Positions 1 to 10,700 of a stretch of DNA of 64,000 nucleotides are shown piece by piece. The translations under genes were made by a program, and so were the position numbers. Below the pieces are notes generated by a model. It was not told the DNA's origin and made no database searches. It saw only the letters and a program-made list of their open reading frames with translations. The stretch covers positions 23,386 through 87,385 of the forward strand of contig JAFROT010000036.1 of assembly GCA_017429525.1 (NCBI GenBank), written 5' to 3'. How positions within the stretch are numbered: the first letter of the stretch is position 1; every line of letters starts with the position of its first letter. This stretch comes from Bacteroidaceae bacterium (GTDB lineage Bacteria > Bacteroidota > Bacteroidia > Bacteroidales > Bacteroidaceae).

Positions 1-3000
1 TAGGCACGGTTGGCACCAACTGTTGGCTGTTTTCCTTCAGCGACCACGTAGAAACCTACCTTACCATCGTTCTTCTGAAGAACATAGGAGCCAACAAGAG
101 CAGGAGTTTGAGCATAGACACCAGTCAGCAGACCTTCGGTGTAGCTGAGAGCTGTACCCTGAGCATCACCAGTCAGCGTTTCGTTCCATGCACCTTCGAT
201 GATGTAAGGCTTGTTAGCCTCGAGAGCTGTAACCTCATTAAGAGTAAGCGTAGCGCCTTCTGCACCAGTGCAAGTATAAACCTTCACACCTTCAGGAATC
301 TCAGCAACAGCGAAGGGAAGCATTGTTGTGCCCCAACCAGCAGCATTAGTGTTGATGGTGATAGAAGGCTTCGAGGTCTCAACAAGCTTGAAGTCGATGT
401 GAGAGTTCACAGTGTAAACACCAGCATCCTGAGATCCAATGTACTGGTTAGCTGCAGTGTTGCGCAGATTCCATTTACCATCTGTAGCAGTCGGTACGAC
501 TTCGACAGCAAGAGCGTCATCGGCATTGGTCGTGGTGCGGATCTGAGAGGTATTGCCACCATAAGGAACACCTGTAGAAATGTAACGAGCAACGCCAGCG
601 GCGTCTATCTGCGACATCTTGTACTTGTTGCCTTCTACCTTGGTGAAGGTGAATGCTTGTGCGAGGTTCGTGTTAGCAGCTTCCTTGTACTGGATATTGT
701 AATTACCATGGTCAGTGCGGGCATTAGCCAAATAGGTCATAGCTTTATTGTCATAAGTCCAACCATCGTAGGTCAGAACCACATTGAATAGTTGACCATC
801 TGCAGGAGGATTAACAGTTGTCAAAGCATTGTAAGCATTCGTCACATCCTCAACAGTTGCTGTGCCCTGAACGAGTGCGTTAGCGGCATCAACGGCATCC
901 TGGCTGTATTGGAAGGCACCGGTACCAATGTTTGCAGTGGGGATAGCATCGAGAGCATACTGGACGTTGCCAATAATAGACTCATCTGTGATTTCTGCAA
1001 GTACGAACTCATCGAAGCTGGAAGAAGCATTCCAGCCCATGCGGACACCCACGTATGGAGTCTCAGCCGTAAAGACACATTCGGTCTTGGACCATTCTGT
1101 AGCAGTCTGTCCTGCACCCTGAGGCCACTCAAACTGCTTGATTGTACCAGTCTCAGTTGTAGCATCAGACATCTTAAACAGAGCATTGTACTGAAGGTTT
1201 GCCGAAGAAGGAGCCTTTCCGTTCGTATAGACTGAGAAGTAGTATTTTTTACCTACTTCGACCGCGACTGACTTGCGAATGGTCGTAACTGCACCAGCAC
1301 CGCCAGCATTCGTGGTAAGATAAGCACCATTGTCAACAGCACCACCTTCGGCGGTTATTGTGAAGTTGCTAACCACTGCATCTGTTGTATAACCAATAGT
1401 CTTCCACGTTGCGACTGCGTTGGGATAGCTAAACGTACCATTCTTGATGAGGTTCTCACCGAGTGTGTAAACCGTGCGAGAAGCACCATCATTCACGAAA
1501 TAAGTCTCTGGCACCGTGGATTCGGGGAAGCTAACAGTAACTTCGCAAGAAGCCTTCACGTTCTCGTCAAGTGTGCTGGTAACAGTGATAGTAGCCGTAC
1601 CAGGAGCAACAGCGGTTACAACACCATCAGCAACAGTCGCCACGTTCTCGTCACTACTTGTCCACGTAACAGTATTTGTAGCATTCTCGGGCTCGAAGGT
1701 CGGAGTCAGCGTTACAGTAGGTTCAGCCACAGTAAGGGTAGCCTCGGTCTTGTCAAGAGTTACGCCCGTGGGAACAACAGCAGCCTCTTCAGCAGTCAGG
1801 TCGCGAACCTTGGTATACTTCACATTCTTGAAACTGAGCCAGCTGATATTGTTGTCGGCACCGACGTTGAAGTTCAGAGTAAGCTTACCATCCTTGACAA
1901 GACCCTGAGCGGTGTAAGTAGCAATCTGGAACTGGCTGGTACCGATTTGCTCGCCTGCTGTGACATCCACAGCTGCGTAGTCACCCTCACCACCACCATT
2001 GATGTCCATCGTGATGCCTGTAGCGTCAGCTGCAGCAACTTCGTTCTTAGCGCGAACACGTACCCAAGCTGAAACAGAATAAAGACCATTCTCAACATCA
2101 AGTGTTCCGCTCCATTTGTTCTCTGCAAGAGTCTTTGCGTCTTCTGTCCAATATTCGTAGAAGGGGATCTTGAAGTTAGAACCATCAGTAGCGCCTTCAT
2201 TAGACCAAGTATTGATATAAAGACTTGTTCCAAAGTCATTCAGGCTAAAACCATTTTCAAGGAAATTGGAAGCGGCAGTATTAGCTCCAGCACGCCAACC
2301 TGTGGCGACTGTGCCAAGATTTGCGCCAGCAGTTGCCTCAGCATCTGTGAGCATACCCTCATCATACTTTGCCTGAACGGCAGCAATGGCATCAGCAAAA
2401 GTAGTTGTAGCCTCTGCAGTTGCAAAGTTGTGAGCCTCCTTCAGAGCATTAGCGTCTGCGATAGCTGTGGCGGCAACAGCGTAAGCTGTAATAGAAGCTT
2501 GAGCGGCGGCTATAGCGGACTGAGCTGCATTATATTTGGCAACTGTCTTTTCGGCATTATACGCAGCAATGGCAGCAGTTTGAGTAGCAGCGACATCGGC
2601 GTTCATCTTTCCTTCTACAGCTGTCACATCAGGAAGTGCGCCTACATAAGTCAGAGTGAAATCGTCAGCGCAGAGCCAGCTATTATCAGCCTTTGTGCCC
2701 ACGCCCTCATATTTAATGGTAATGTCAGCATCGGCATCGCAAGCAAATTCTACGGTGTAACGAATTTGGTCATCGGATATCGTCATGGCCTTGCTTACAC
2801 CACCGGCAGAAAGTTCTGCGGAAGTCACACCGCGAGCCTTAATAGTAGCTGTAACCTTATACACACCTGCAGGCATACCTGAAAGAGTTTGGGCTATTGA
2901 CTTAGTACCATCAGGAACCCAGCATTCAGCATAGTAGGTGCCTACTTTTCCGAAAGAGTTATTGCCTTGAACACTCATTCCAGTATTTTCCCAACCCGTA

Positions 3001-4664
3001 AGATCACCAGTCTCGAAGCTGGGGTTAATGAGGAGCGCTGCAGTTAAATCTACATTCTCAAGATTGTTAGCCGTAATAGCAGTCTTCAGAGCTGTACGGA
3101 CAGCAGCAATAGCCGCGTTCAGTTCTTCAACCGTTGCAGCGGAGTTTGCTGAAGCATCAGCGCTTGTTACGTCAGTCGAATTGTAAGTATTCAAAACAGC
3201 AGCACGAACAGCCTGATATTCTGCATATCCAGGCGCCAAAGCATTCAGCTCACTTGTTGCGGTCTGAATGGCTGCAATAGCGGTGCTGTATTCCTTGGAA
3301 CTATCCCACTCCTTATTATTAACTTCCAAAACTTCTGTCTTCTTTGTGTTGTAAGTTTCAGAAGGAACCTTCCCTTCTAAAGCTTCAAAGGCGGCAACAG
3401 CTGCAGCAAGCTGAGTTTCATAAGCAGAAAGGTCAATGCCATAATAAGTGACTTTGAAGTTATCAGCTGCAATCCAATTGGCTGTAGTGTTTTGTGTCTT
3501 CAAGCCAAAGATGACATCACCTTCACCTGTGAACAAGAACTCCGTAGAGAAGTGCTGAACAGCACTACCAGCTGTTGAGAGAGAAGTCGTGAAATCAACT
3601 CCATCGGCATTGATATACAGAAGAGCGCCTGTCGTTGTGGCACTTGTATTACCCTGATTGGTAGCAATAGCATCACATTCAAGGACATACTTACCTTCAG
3701 GCATGTTAGAAACCGTCTGACGGAGATAGCCATCACCAATCTTAGCATTACCACTACGCCAAGCCTCGATGAATCTATTCACATAGCCATTGGCCGACTG
3801 ATAAGTGTTATTATCCTGATAACCGATATTGTTAGCCTGCTGTCCTGAAACGTAGTTAGTTTCCCAACCCGTTATATTCCCCTGAGTGAAATCGGAATTG
3901 CTAAGCACAAATTCTGTGATATCACGAGGGTCGGAATCAGAAGCATTGTCTAAGTGAGCCTGAAGGCAGGCATTATTCAAATTCGTTACTGCAGCGGCCA
4001 GTTCCTCAGCAGTCGACGCACTGTTTTCATATACGGCAGATGCTTCATCCGTGTTTACCCCTGCTGCATAAGCTTTCATCAAAGCACGATACAGACGAGC
4101 CTTTGCCACAACGTTTGCTGCTGATTTCTGTTCTTCCGTGAGGAACATCCAATCAATATCAGACGAACTGGAATTATAACCAAAATAAACTCTGGCACCA
4201 TTCAAGCTAGCATTGACGCCCGCATACTGAGTAGCAGCTGCAGGAAAAGCAGGGTCTCCAACAGCTGTTTGTAAACGATACACACCATTAACTTTAGTTA
4301 TATTCCATACATAACCTTTATCCTGAGTTCCTTTATCAGTATAGCCCCAACGCTCATCAACACGGAAGAGAAGTTTATTGGAGTTATTTGTGTTAAGGAG
4401 TTCCCAACCAGATAGAGACGCACCACCAACAGTAACATTTGAAACTGCTTGTGTCTTAATAAGTAGGCCGGTATCTGTACCTGTTGCACTCAATTGGGTT
4501 CCCCAATCATTTGCGGCCGTTACAAATTGTCCAGCCCCTACATTCAGGATGTAGTACTGACCACCATTGACAGGGTCAGATCCTGGTGATGTCCAGCTTT
4601 GAGCATTCGCGCCCAGCCCGACCATAGCCGCGCACGCGGCCAAGAAGAGTTTTAGTTTCTTCAT
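1..4664 (-). CDS. Very large secreted modular protein, C-terminus cut off by the window edge
   Basis: An uninterrupted minus frame runs from the ATG at 4664 off the left edge, giving 1554 codons. The start is chosen because it opens a clear signal peptide (MKKLKLFLAACAAMVGLGANA, cleaved near residue 21). What follows, in order: a trefoil-like segment (about 23-130, with YYILNVGAGQF); three galactose-binding-like beta modules near residues 255-395, 545-690 and 795-945, each with an N-P/S-x-F...GWE type opening; alanine-rich helical FIVAR-like linkers between them; a bacterial Ig-like BIG2 domain (about 960-1045, WTSSDENVATV); a fourth beta module (about 1068-1225); and a final part resembling the pre-tail region of the sialidase in this window. 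No catalytic domain is recognisable in the visible part. Probably a surface glycan-binding or adhesive protein, but the function is unproven. It appears monocistronic. Confidence 0.88.
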   Translation of the reverse strand, partial: MKKLKLFLAACAAMVGLGANAQSWTSPGSDPVNGGQYYILNVGAGQFVTAANDWGTQLSATGTDTGLLIKTQAVSNVTVGGASLSGWELLNTNNSNKLLFRVDERWGYTDKGTQDKGYVWNITKVNGVYRLQTAVGDPAFPAAATQYAGVNASLNGARVYFGYNSSSSDIDWMFLTEEQKSAANVVAKARLYRALMKAYAAGVNTDEASAVYENSASTAEELAAAVTNLNNACLQAHLDNASDSDPRDITEFVLSNSDFTQGNITGWETNYVSGQQANNIGYQDNNTYQSANGYVNRFIEAWRSGNAKIGDGYLRQTVSNMPEGKYVLECDAIATNQGNTSATTTGALLYINADGVDFTTSLSTAGSAVQHFSTEFLFTGEGDVIFGLKTQNTTANWIAADNFKVTYYGIDLSAYETQLAAAVAAFEALEGKVPSETYNTKKTEVLEVNNKEWDSSKEYSTAIAAIQTATSELNALAPGYAEYQAVRAAVLNTYNSTDVTSADASANSAATVEELNAAIAAVRTALKTAITANNLENVDLTAALLINPSFETGDLTGWENTGMSVQGNNSFGKVGTYYAECWVPDGTKSIAQTLSGMPAGVYKVTATIKARGVTSAELSAGGVSKAMTISDDQIRYTVEFACDADADITIKYEGVGTKADNSWLCADDFTLTYVGALPDVTAVEGKMNADVAATQTAAIAAYNAEKTVAKYNAAQSAIAAAQASITAYAVAATAIADANALKEAHNFATAEATTTFADAIAAVQAKYDEGMLTDAEATAGANLGTVATGWRAGANTAASNFLENGFSLNDFGTSLYINTWSNEGATDGSNFKIPFYEYWTEDAKTLAENKWSGTLDVENGLYSVSAWVRVRAKNEVAAADATGITMDINGGGEGDYAAVDVTAGEQIGTSQFQIATYTAQGLVKDGKLTLNFNVGADNNISWLSFKNVKYTKVRDLTAEEAAVVPTGVTLDKTEATLTVAEPTVTLTPTFEPENATNTVTWTSSDENVATVADGVVTAVAPGTATITVTSTLDENVKASCEVTVSFPESTVPETYFVNDGASRTVYTLGENLIKNGTFSYPNAVATWKTIGYTTDAVVSNFTITAEGGAVDNGAYLTTNAGGAGAVTTIRKSVAVEVGKKYYFSVYTNGKAPSSANLQYNALFKMSDATTETGTIKQFEWPQGAGQTATEWSKTECVFTAETPYVGVRMGWNASSSFDEFVLAEITDESIIGNVQYALDAIPTANIGTGAFQYSQDAVDAANALVQGTATVEDVTNAYNALTTVNPPADGQLFNVVLTYDGWTYDNKAMTYLANARTDHGNYNIQYKEAANTNLAQAFTFTKVEGNKYKMSQIDAAGVARYISTGVPYGGNTSQIRTTTNADDALAVEVVPTATDGKWNLRNTAANQYIGSQDAGVYTVNSHIDFKLVETSKPSITINTNAAGWGTTMLPFAVAEIPEGVKVYTCTGAEGATLTLNEVTALEANKPYIIEGAWNETLTGDAQGTALSYTEGLLTGVYAQTPALVGSYVLQKNDGKVGFYVVAEGKQPTVGANRA

Positions 4665-4819
4665 TTGTTTTGTTAGTTAATTATGTTGTTAGTTATATTG
4701 TTAGCTGTTGTTAGACGATGCGGGTAGCTGTTGTCAGACGCTGTGTTAAGGTAAGAGAAAAAGAGGTAAATGGTTGCGCGCAGGGGGCGCGTGCGTGTAC
4801 ATTATACACTAAAAGCGTG

Positions 4820-4827
4820 CAAAAGTA
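4820..4827 (-). promoter_or_regulatory. Bacteroidetes -7 box (TACTTTTG) for the large secreted protein
   Basis: On the minus strand this reads TACTTTTG and matches the TAnnTTTG consensus of the Bacteroidetes primary sigma factor. It implies a leader of about 150 nt before the ATG at 4664. A 115-codon minus ORF across this leader (4711-5058) overlaps the promoter and is not considered a gene. Confidence 0.5.
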
Positions 4828-5387
4828 CAAATTATTCAGATATGGAGGATGAATAAAAACGTTAAAAATCATGAACGCTCGTAAAATAATTATGAAAGGA
4901 ATGAAGTTGATTGTCAACAGATGGTAGGAGAACGCAGGAGATTGAAGAACTATGAATGCAGGCGAAAGAAGAACTTTAGACGGGATCATGAGAATCCATC
5001 TACTGACGATGGTCAGTCCTAGGCTGAACAGGAAGAACGGGATGCGGTGCGCCATCATTAAATGGTCACGATTTGTTGCATTGTGGCATTAAAAGGGTGA
5101 TGAAAATGCAGAAAAAGCAGTTAAAAATACGCTCATTTCGCTATTTTCAGACGTTAATTTGGTTCAAAATTACATTTTTACATGGTAAATACATTCAAAT
5201 TACATTGTTTTCAGCGTTCGTTTCCGTTTGTTTTTCATATAGTTAACTACAAAACAATGTAAAAATGTAGGCAATTTCGCATAAAACGTATTTATTTTTT
5301 GAAAAGGATTGGCACTGTACGACATGCTGCTCATGAACAAAATGGTCGTTTTTGTGCTCAATAACCATGAACAGGCTTCAATTTGAA
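4828..5387. other. AT-rich intergenic stretch, no gene seen
   Basis: No convincing coding region. Around 5168-5270 there is a loose inverted repeat: TTACATTTTTACAT on the left and ATGTAAAAATGTA on the right, with ACATTGTTTT/AAAACAATGT nested inside. It could fold as a long imperfect hairpin, but nothing links it to a gene. Confidence 0.5.
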
Positions 5388-5563
5388 GACCTATAAACGA
5401 TGGACGACGCACCTCTAGACGCAACGTACTGCGCGACCGTTCGTGAGGGGCTATGCGACCGCTCGTGAGGGGCGATGCGACCGTATGTGAAGGGCGATGC
5501 GACCATATATGTTGGGCGATGCGACCGTATGTGTTGGTTATTCGGTCGCGACCGAATAACGAA
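5388..5563 (+). repeat. 22-bp tandem array, locus 1, ending in a 24-bp palindrome
   Basis: Eight consecutive 22-bp units start at 5388, 5410, 5432, 5454, 5476, 5498, 5520 and 5542. Units 3-7 begin [CT]GCGACC followed by GTTCGTGAGGGG, GCTCGTGAGGGG, GTATGTGAAGGG, ATATATGTTGGG and GTATGTGTTGG. The last unit lies within a perfect 24-bp palindrome at 5537-5560 whose half is GTTATTCGGTCG. The array ends 26 bp from the 3' end of the minus-strand regulator gene. A minus ORF read through it (5200-5568) is an artefact of the repeat. Confidence 0.85.
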
Positions 5564-5589
5564 TTCAATTAGATGAAAAATGGTTGAGT

Positions 5590-7311
5590 TCAGCTTTCGC
5601 GGCAGAGAGCGGCTACTTGTTGCTCGAAATGTTCGCGGTCACGGACACGGGTCTTAAAGGCGGAGCGGTAGTTGTAGACGGTACGCGGGGCGAACTGGAG
5701 GAGGGCAGCTATCTCCGAACTCTCCTTCACGCCGAGGCGGATGAGGGCGAAGATACGGAGCTCAGTGGTGAGGGTGCTGGAATGGGGAAGGGTGATCTGC
5801 TCGCCATCGAGGAGGAGGGCGTTGAACTCGTCGACGAAAGTGGGATAAAGCTCGAGGAAGGTCTTGTCGAAGCGGTGCATGAAAGCGGCGTTCTCCTCAG
5901 CCGAGAGACGTTGCGAGGAGATGGCGCTGAGCAGTTCAGTGGTCTGCTTGGCCTTGATCTTACGCTGCACAAGGAGTTGGAAGCGCTCGAGGCGATGAAT
6001 GTATGTGGCGCAGAGGTCGATGTAGACTTTGGCGAGGCTCTCACGGCGCTTGTTGACCTGTACGAGGCGACCGTTGGTGTCGGCCAACTGGGCGTTGAGG
6101 TCACCCAGTTGTGCGTTAAGGTCGGAGAGCTGGCTGTTGGTCTCGGCAAGGGCATGACGGCGCTGACCGAGGAGGGAGTTCTGGCGCACGATGAACACGA
6201 TGAGCGCCACCATCAGTACGGCGAGCAACGACAGGCCCCATAGCGCGAGACGCAAGCTGCGGTTCTGCTGGGAGAGGAGGCCCTGATAGGTGAGGATGAT
6301 GGCAGGCGACTTGCGTGCGATGTCGAGGGTGCGGAGACGGTTGTTGGACTGCTGGGCGTCGGTCAGGGCTATATTGACGTAGCGCTGAGCACGCTCGAGT
6401 TGCGGCGGATTGCTGGCGAAGAGCACCTCAGCCAGGTCCTGCAGCGCCATGCCCTCCTTGGAACTGTTGAGGAGATCGCTGATAGCGGCTCGGGTGAGGA
6501 AGGCCGTACAGAGGTCGGAGGGGCCGTTGGACCGATAGTTGCTGGCGAGGGCATAGCAGGCCATAGCATAGAGGCGCGAAGTCTTGGGCAAGCGCTCGAC
6601 GGCACGATGATAGTGATGCATGGCCTGCTGCTCGTCGTGATGAATGAAGACTTCGTACTCCCCGATATAATAGTCATAGCGATCGTCGTCAGCCGAAAGC
6701 AAAGGCACGGCTCGACGGAGGCAGTCGAAGCCACGTTCGCGGTAGGGCGGTGCATAGTTGTCGTCGGCCAAATAGTCAGCCCGATACTGATTGACACGGA
6801 AAGCGGTGATGAGATAGGCAAAATGCAGTTCGTCTGGAAGCGAGGCCTCGTCAATATGACTGAGAAGGGCTTCGGCCTCGGGGTACATACCACGGAAGGC
6901 AAGGAGCTCAGCCTTATTGATGAGGTGTTGATGGATAGCGACTGAGTCGGCGAGCTGGTAGGCCATCTGCAGAGCTAGGTCAGCGTAGTGCATAGCAGAA
7001 TCGAACTCGGTGACGTAGTAGGCCTGGCTGATATCGTGGTAGCAGTCGAGGCGCGTGCGCAGATTATTGGCTTCTGCGGCTTGCGTGCGACGGGCTTGTA
7101 TATAAGCTAGTTTCTGCTGCCAGAAGTCATCTCGGCGAGCGATGATGCGGTCGAGACTGTCGAGGAGAACTCCGACATCCTCGGAGGCGGAATCGTCGAG
7201 CACTCGCGTCTCAGCATCCGATAGAGTAGAGGTGGAAGCGAGGGCTCGCGACGGAAACGAGGCGAGGACGAAAACGAAAAAGAACAGCTGATAGTAGCGG
7301 CAGAAGAGCAT
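5590..7311 (-). CDS. SusR-like membrane regulator with TPR sensor part and DUF6377-type C-terminus
   Basis: 573 residues. Order: signal peptide or N-terminal anchor (1-25); helical TPR-like periplasmic part (about 45-340); one membrane helix (about 354-376); a coiled coil with QLxDLNAQLxDLN heptads (about 388-420); and a cytoplasmic C-terminal region ending in a helix-turn-helix-like segment (about 514-557: TTELRIFALIRLG...SSEIAALL...TVYNYRSAFKTR). This is the layout of SusR, the maltose sensor-activator of Bacteroides, and of DUF6377 proteins. The gene is divergent from the SusC-led locus, so it is inferred to switch on that locus when a glucan oligosaccharide is sensed in the periplasm. The family is clear; the ligand is inferred. 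Confidence 0.88.
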   Translation of the reverse strand: MLFCRYYQLFFFVFVLASFPSRALASTSTLSDAETRVLDDSASEDVGVLLDSLDRIIARRDDFWQQKLAYIQARRTQAAEANNLRTRLDCYHDISQAYYVTEFDSAMHYADLALQMAYQLADSVAIHQHLINKAELLAFRGMYPEAEALLSHIDEASLPDELHFAYLITAFRVNQYRADYLADDNYAPPYRERGFDCLRRAVPLLSADDDRYDYYIGEYEVFIHHDEQQAMHHYHRAVERLPKTSRLYAMACYALASNYRSNGPSDLCTAFLTRAAISDLLNSSKEGMALQDLAEVLFASNPPQLERAQRYVNIALTDAQQSNNRLRTLDIARKSPAIILTYQGLLSQQNRSLRLALWGLSLLAVLMVALIVFIVRQNSLLGQRRHALAETNSQLSDLNAQLGDLNAQLADTNGRLVQVNKRRESLAKVYIDLCATYIHRLERFQLLVQRKIKAKQTTELLSAISSQRLSAEENAAFMHRFDKTFLELYPTFVDEFNALLLDGEQITLPHSSTLTTELRIFALIRLGVKESSEIAALLQFAPRTVYNYRSAFKTRVRDREHFEQQVAALCRES

Positions 7312-7403
7312 AAGAGTGAAAAATTAAATGTGAGAAGAAAAGAAGAAAAACACGATGGAATCGATGTTTATTGCAACAAATTATGATTATAGGATGGAAG
7401 GAT

Positions 7404-7444
7404 GATGGATTTTTGATGGATTTTTGATGGATTTTTGATGGATG
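7404..7444. repeat. 11-bp tandem repeat (GATGGATTTTT x3)
   Basis: Three exact copies of GATGGATTTTT at 7404, 7415 and 7426, followed by GATGGATG. They lie in the predicted untranslated leader of the SusR-like gene. A small hairpin, GCCCTAAAGGGC, follows at 7443-7454. Confidence 0.85.
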
Positions 7445-7509
7445 CCCTAAAGGGCGCTATGCGGGAGAGGATAAATGGGGAGCAATGATGAACTTTAGGT
7501 AAACTAAAA

Positions 7510-7562
7510 GTGTATTCTAAGTGTATTTTCGATGTGTTTTCGACGTGTTATTCGTAAAACAC
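7510..7562. promoter_or_regulatory. Possible operator: four GTGT-ATT-like repeats plus hairpin, between regulator and susC
   Basis: Four near-copies spaced 11-12 bp apart: AGTGTATTCTA, AGTGTATTTTCG, ATGTGTTTTCG and ACGTGTTATTCG. The last forms an inverted repeat with AACACGT (ACGTGTT...AACACGT). One-helical-turn spacing in a divergent regulator/target gap would suit a dimeric activator or autorepressor. Function is inferred from position only. Confidence 0.35.
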
Positions 7563-7566
7563 GTGG

Positions 7567-7574
7567 CAAAGGTA
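7567..7574 (-). promoter_or_regulatory. -7 box (TACCTTTG) for the SusR-like regulator
   Basis: Minus-strand TACCTTTG, a full match to TAnnTTTG. It would give a leader of about 250 nt containing the 11-bp repeat and the GTGT repeats. Confidence 0.5.
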
Positions 7575-7723
7575 AGAATTAATTCGGAAAAACATGCATG
7601 TACTTCCTACTTTTTTGAATATAATATATAATTTATGGATTATCAAAGGTATATATAGTAGTTAAAAGAAGTCGAAAATGTACTTAGTGTGTACTTATGC
7701 ATCTAAGGAATGACATCTGCGCT

Positions 7724-7731
7724 TACCTTTG
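7724..7731 (+). promoter_or_regulatory. -7 box (TACCTTTG) for the susC-led operon
   Basis: TACCTTTG lies 60 bp before the susC ATG, predicting a leader of about 55 nt. No other consensus box was seen inside the operon, whose gene gaps are 15-50 bp. Confidence 0.6.
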
Positions 7732-7791
7732 CGACAGAAAATTCAACAAAAACTCAAAAAACTTATTTACTAACTACTAAACGAAAGTGTT

Positions 7792-10700
7792 ATGAAACAT
7801 TCCAAGTTGCAGTTTTTCAGTCGCTTGTCGGCATTCGGCATCCTGTTGATGCTCAGCATGACTTTGGCGGCACAGACGGTGACGGTGCAAGGCACGGTAA
7901 CCGACGAGAAAGGCGAAAGCGTCATCGGCGCTACAGTCAAGGAGAAAGGCGGCCAGGGCGGCACGGTGACCGACATCGACGGTCGCTACTCGCTGACGGT
8001 GAGTCCTCAGTCTACGCTGGTCTTCACCTGCATCGGTTTCGAGGCCGTAGAGAGTGCCGTAAACGGACGCACGCAGATTAACGTCGTCATGGGCGAAGGC
8101 ACCGAGACGATGAACGAGCTGGTCGTCGTGGGTTACGGCACAATGCGTAAGTCGGACCTCACGGGCGCCGTAGGTTCACTCAGTTCAAAGAGCATCGAAG
8201 GCACGCCCGTCGCCAATATCGGTCAGGCTCTGCAAGGCAAGATCTCTGGTCTGCAGGTGGTCGACGCAGGCAAGCCCGGCGACAACGTGAACATCAAGAT
8301 TCGCGGCCTCGGGAGCATCAACAACTGCGACCCGTTGGTGGTCATCGACGGTGTCCCCACGGACCTCGGCATCAACGCTATCAACATGATGGACGTAGAC
8401 CGCGTGGACGTCTTGAAGGACGCCTCGGCTACAGCTATCTATGGTTCGCGCGGCGCGAATGGCGTCGTGATGATCACGACCAAGAAAGGCAAGGAAGGCA
8501 AGGGGACGCTGTCGGTAGCCGCCAACTGGGCTATCCAGCGTGCTACGAAACTACCCTCGCTGCTCAACGCCTCGCAGTATGCAGCCCTGAACAATGACAT
8601 GATGGCGGCTGCCGGTCGGTCGCAGAATCCAGCATGGAGCGACCCCGCCGCTCTGGGCGTCGGCACCGACTGGGTGGACGAACTGATGCAGACGGGCGTC
8701 ATGCAGAACTACACGCTGAGCTATGCCGGCGGCACGGACAAAGCCCACTACTACGTCTCGGGCGGTTTCCTGAAGCAGGACGGTACTGTCAGCAGCGTCA
8801 ACTACCACCGCGTGACCTTCCAAGTGAACTCCGACGCTCAGGTGCTGAAGTGGCTAAAGTTCAGCAACAACATCACCTTCAGCGCCGACCGTAAGGCACA
8901 GGGTGCCTACAGCATGGGCGACACCTACCGCGCACTGCCCACCTACCCCGTCATGGACGAGAACGGCGACTGGAGCGGCCCCGAGGGCAACTCGCTCTGG
9001 TACGGCAGCATCCGCAACCCCATCGGCACGACGAAGCTCAACAAATCCAAGACCAACGGCTATAACCTGCTGGCCAACCTGACGGCCGAACTCTCGCTGA
9101 CGAAATGGCTGAAGTTCCGCAGCACGCTGGGTGCCGACGCCAAGTTCTGGTACAACGACTCGTTCACGCCCAAATACGCATGGAAGCCCATCCCCGTCGA
9201 GGAGAGTTCGCGTTACAAGAGCGACAACAAATCGTTCACCTACTTGTGGGACAACTACTTCCTCGTCGACCACACCTTCGGCCAGAAGCACCACTTGAGC
9301 CTCATGGCCGGTACGTCAGCCCAGTGGAACAAGAACGACTACCTGAATGCGCAGAAGAACATTTTCGCCTTCGACAACGTCCACGAGATGGACAACGGCG
9401 AAAAGATGTACGCCATCGGCGGCAACGAGACCGAGTGGTCGCTCTTCTCCTATATGGCGCGCGTCAACTACGACTTCGCCAACCGCTACCTGCTGACAGC
9501 CACGCTGCGCCGCGACGGCAGCAGCCGCTTCGGCCAGAACCAACGCTGGGGTACCTTCCCCTCGGCCGCCCTCGCTTGGCGCGTGACCGAGGAAGAATGG
9601 TTCCCCGAGAACGACGTGCTGACTGACCTGAAGGTACGCGTAGGTTACGGCGTGACGGGTAGTCAGGCCAGCGTGAGCAACTACGGCTATCTGCCCTCGT
9701 ACAACACCAGCGTCTATCCCCTCGGCTACGACGGCACCGAGCAGTCGGCCCTCGTTAGCGTGACCCTGGCCAACCCCAACATCCACTGGGAAGAGGTGCA
9801 GCAGACAAACGTCGGTTTCGACGCCCAGCTGTGGAACGGACGCGTGGCCGTGAGCTTCGACGCCTACGTCAAGAACACACGCGACATGCTCGTCAAGGCT
9901 GCTATCCCCATCACCTCGGGCTTCGAAGACACCAGCACCACGTACACCAACGCCGGTAAGGTCCGCAACAAAGGTTTCGAGGTGTCCGTCAACACCGTGA
10001 ACCTGAAAGGCGGCGAACTGGGCTGGGAGACCAACCTCGTGTACACCTTCAACAAGAATAAGATCCGCTCGCTCAACAGCAACGTTCCCTACTACGCCAA
10101 CCAGATCAACAACTCCTACGTGACGATGCTCGATCGCAACTTCCCGATCAACGTGTTCTACGGCTACGTCACCGACGGCATTTTCCAGAACTGGGACGAG
10201 GTGAACACCCACGCCATCCAGGCTGGTGCGGAACCGGGCGACATCCGCTTCCGCGACCTGAACAATGACGGCGTCATCAACGACGACGACCGCACCGTCA
10301 TCGGCAACCCCAACCCGACGCACCTCTTCTCGATGAACAACACGCTGACATGGAAAGGCTTCGAGCTGGGCATCTACTTGCAAGGCGTGGCAGGCAACAA
10401 GATCTTCAATGCCAACAAGATTGACCTGACGGGCATGTCGGCAGCCTACAACCAGACGACCGACGTCCTGAGCCGCTGGACAGGCGAAGGCAGCAGCACA
10501 ACAATGCCGCGCGCCGTCTACGCCGATCCTAATCAGAACAACCGCGTCAGCGACCGCTTCGTAGAGAACGGTAACTACCTGCGCCTGAAGACCCTCTCGC
10601 TGGCCTACAACCTGCCTGAGCAGTGGCTACGCAAGCTGACCATTGAGCACGCCCGCATCGCCCTCTCGTGCGAGAACGTGGCTACGATCACCAACTATTC

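Noticed and set aside
4711-5058. 115-codon hydrophobic minus ORF
   Set aside because: Overlaps the predicted promoter and leader of the large secreted protein; composition is what AT-rich DNA gives by chance.
5200-5568. 122-codon minus ORF
   Set aside because: Runs through the 22-bp array; its repeats reflect the DNA array, not protein selection.
9316-10383. 355-codon minus frame inside susC
   Set aside because: Antisense shadow; Val/Ala/Asp-rich composition typical of reverse-strand reading.
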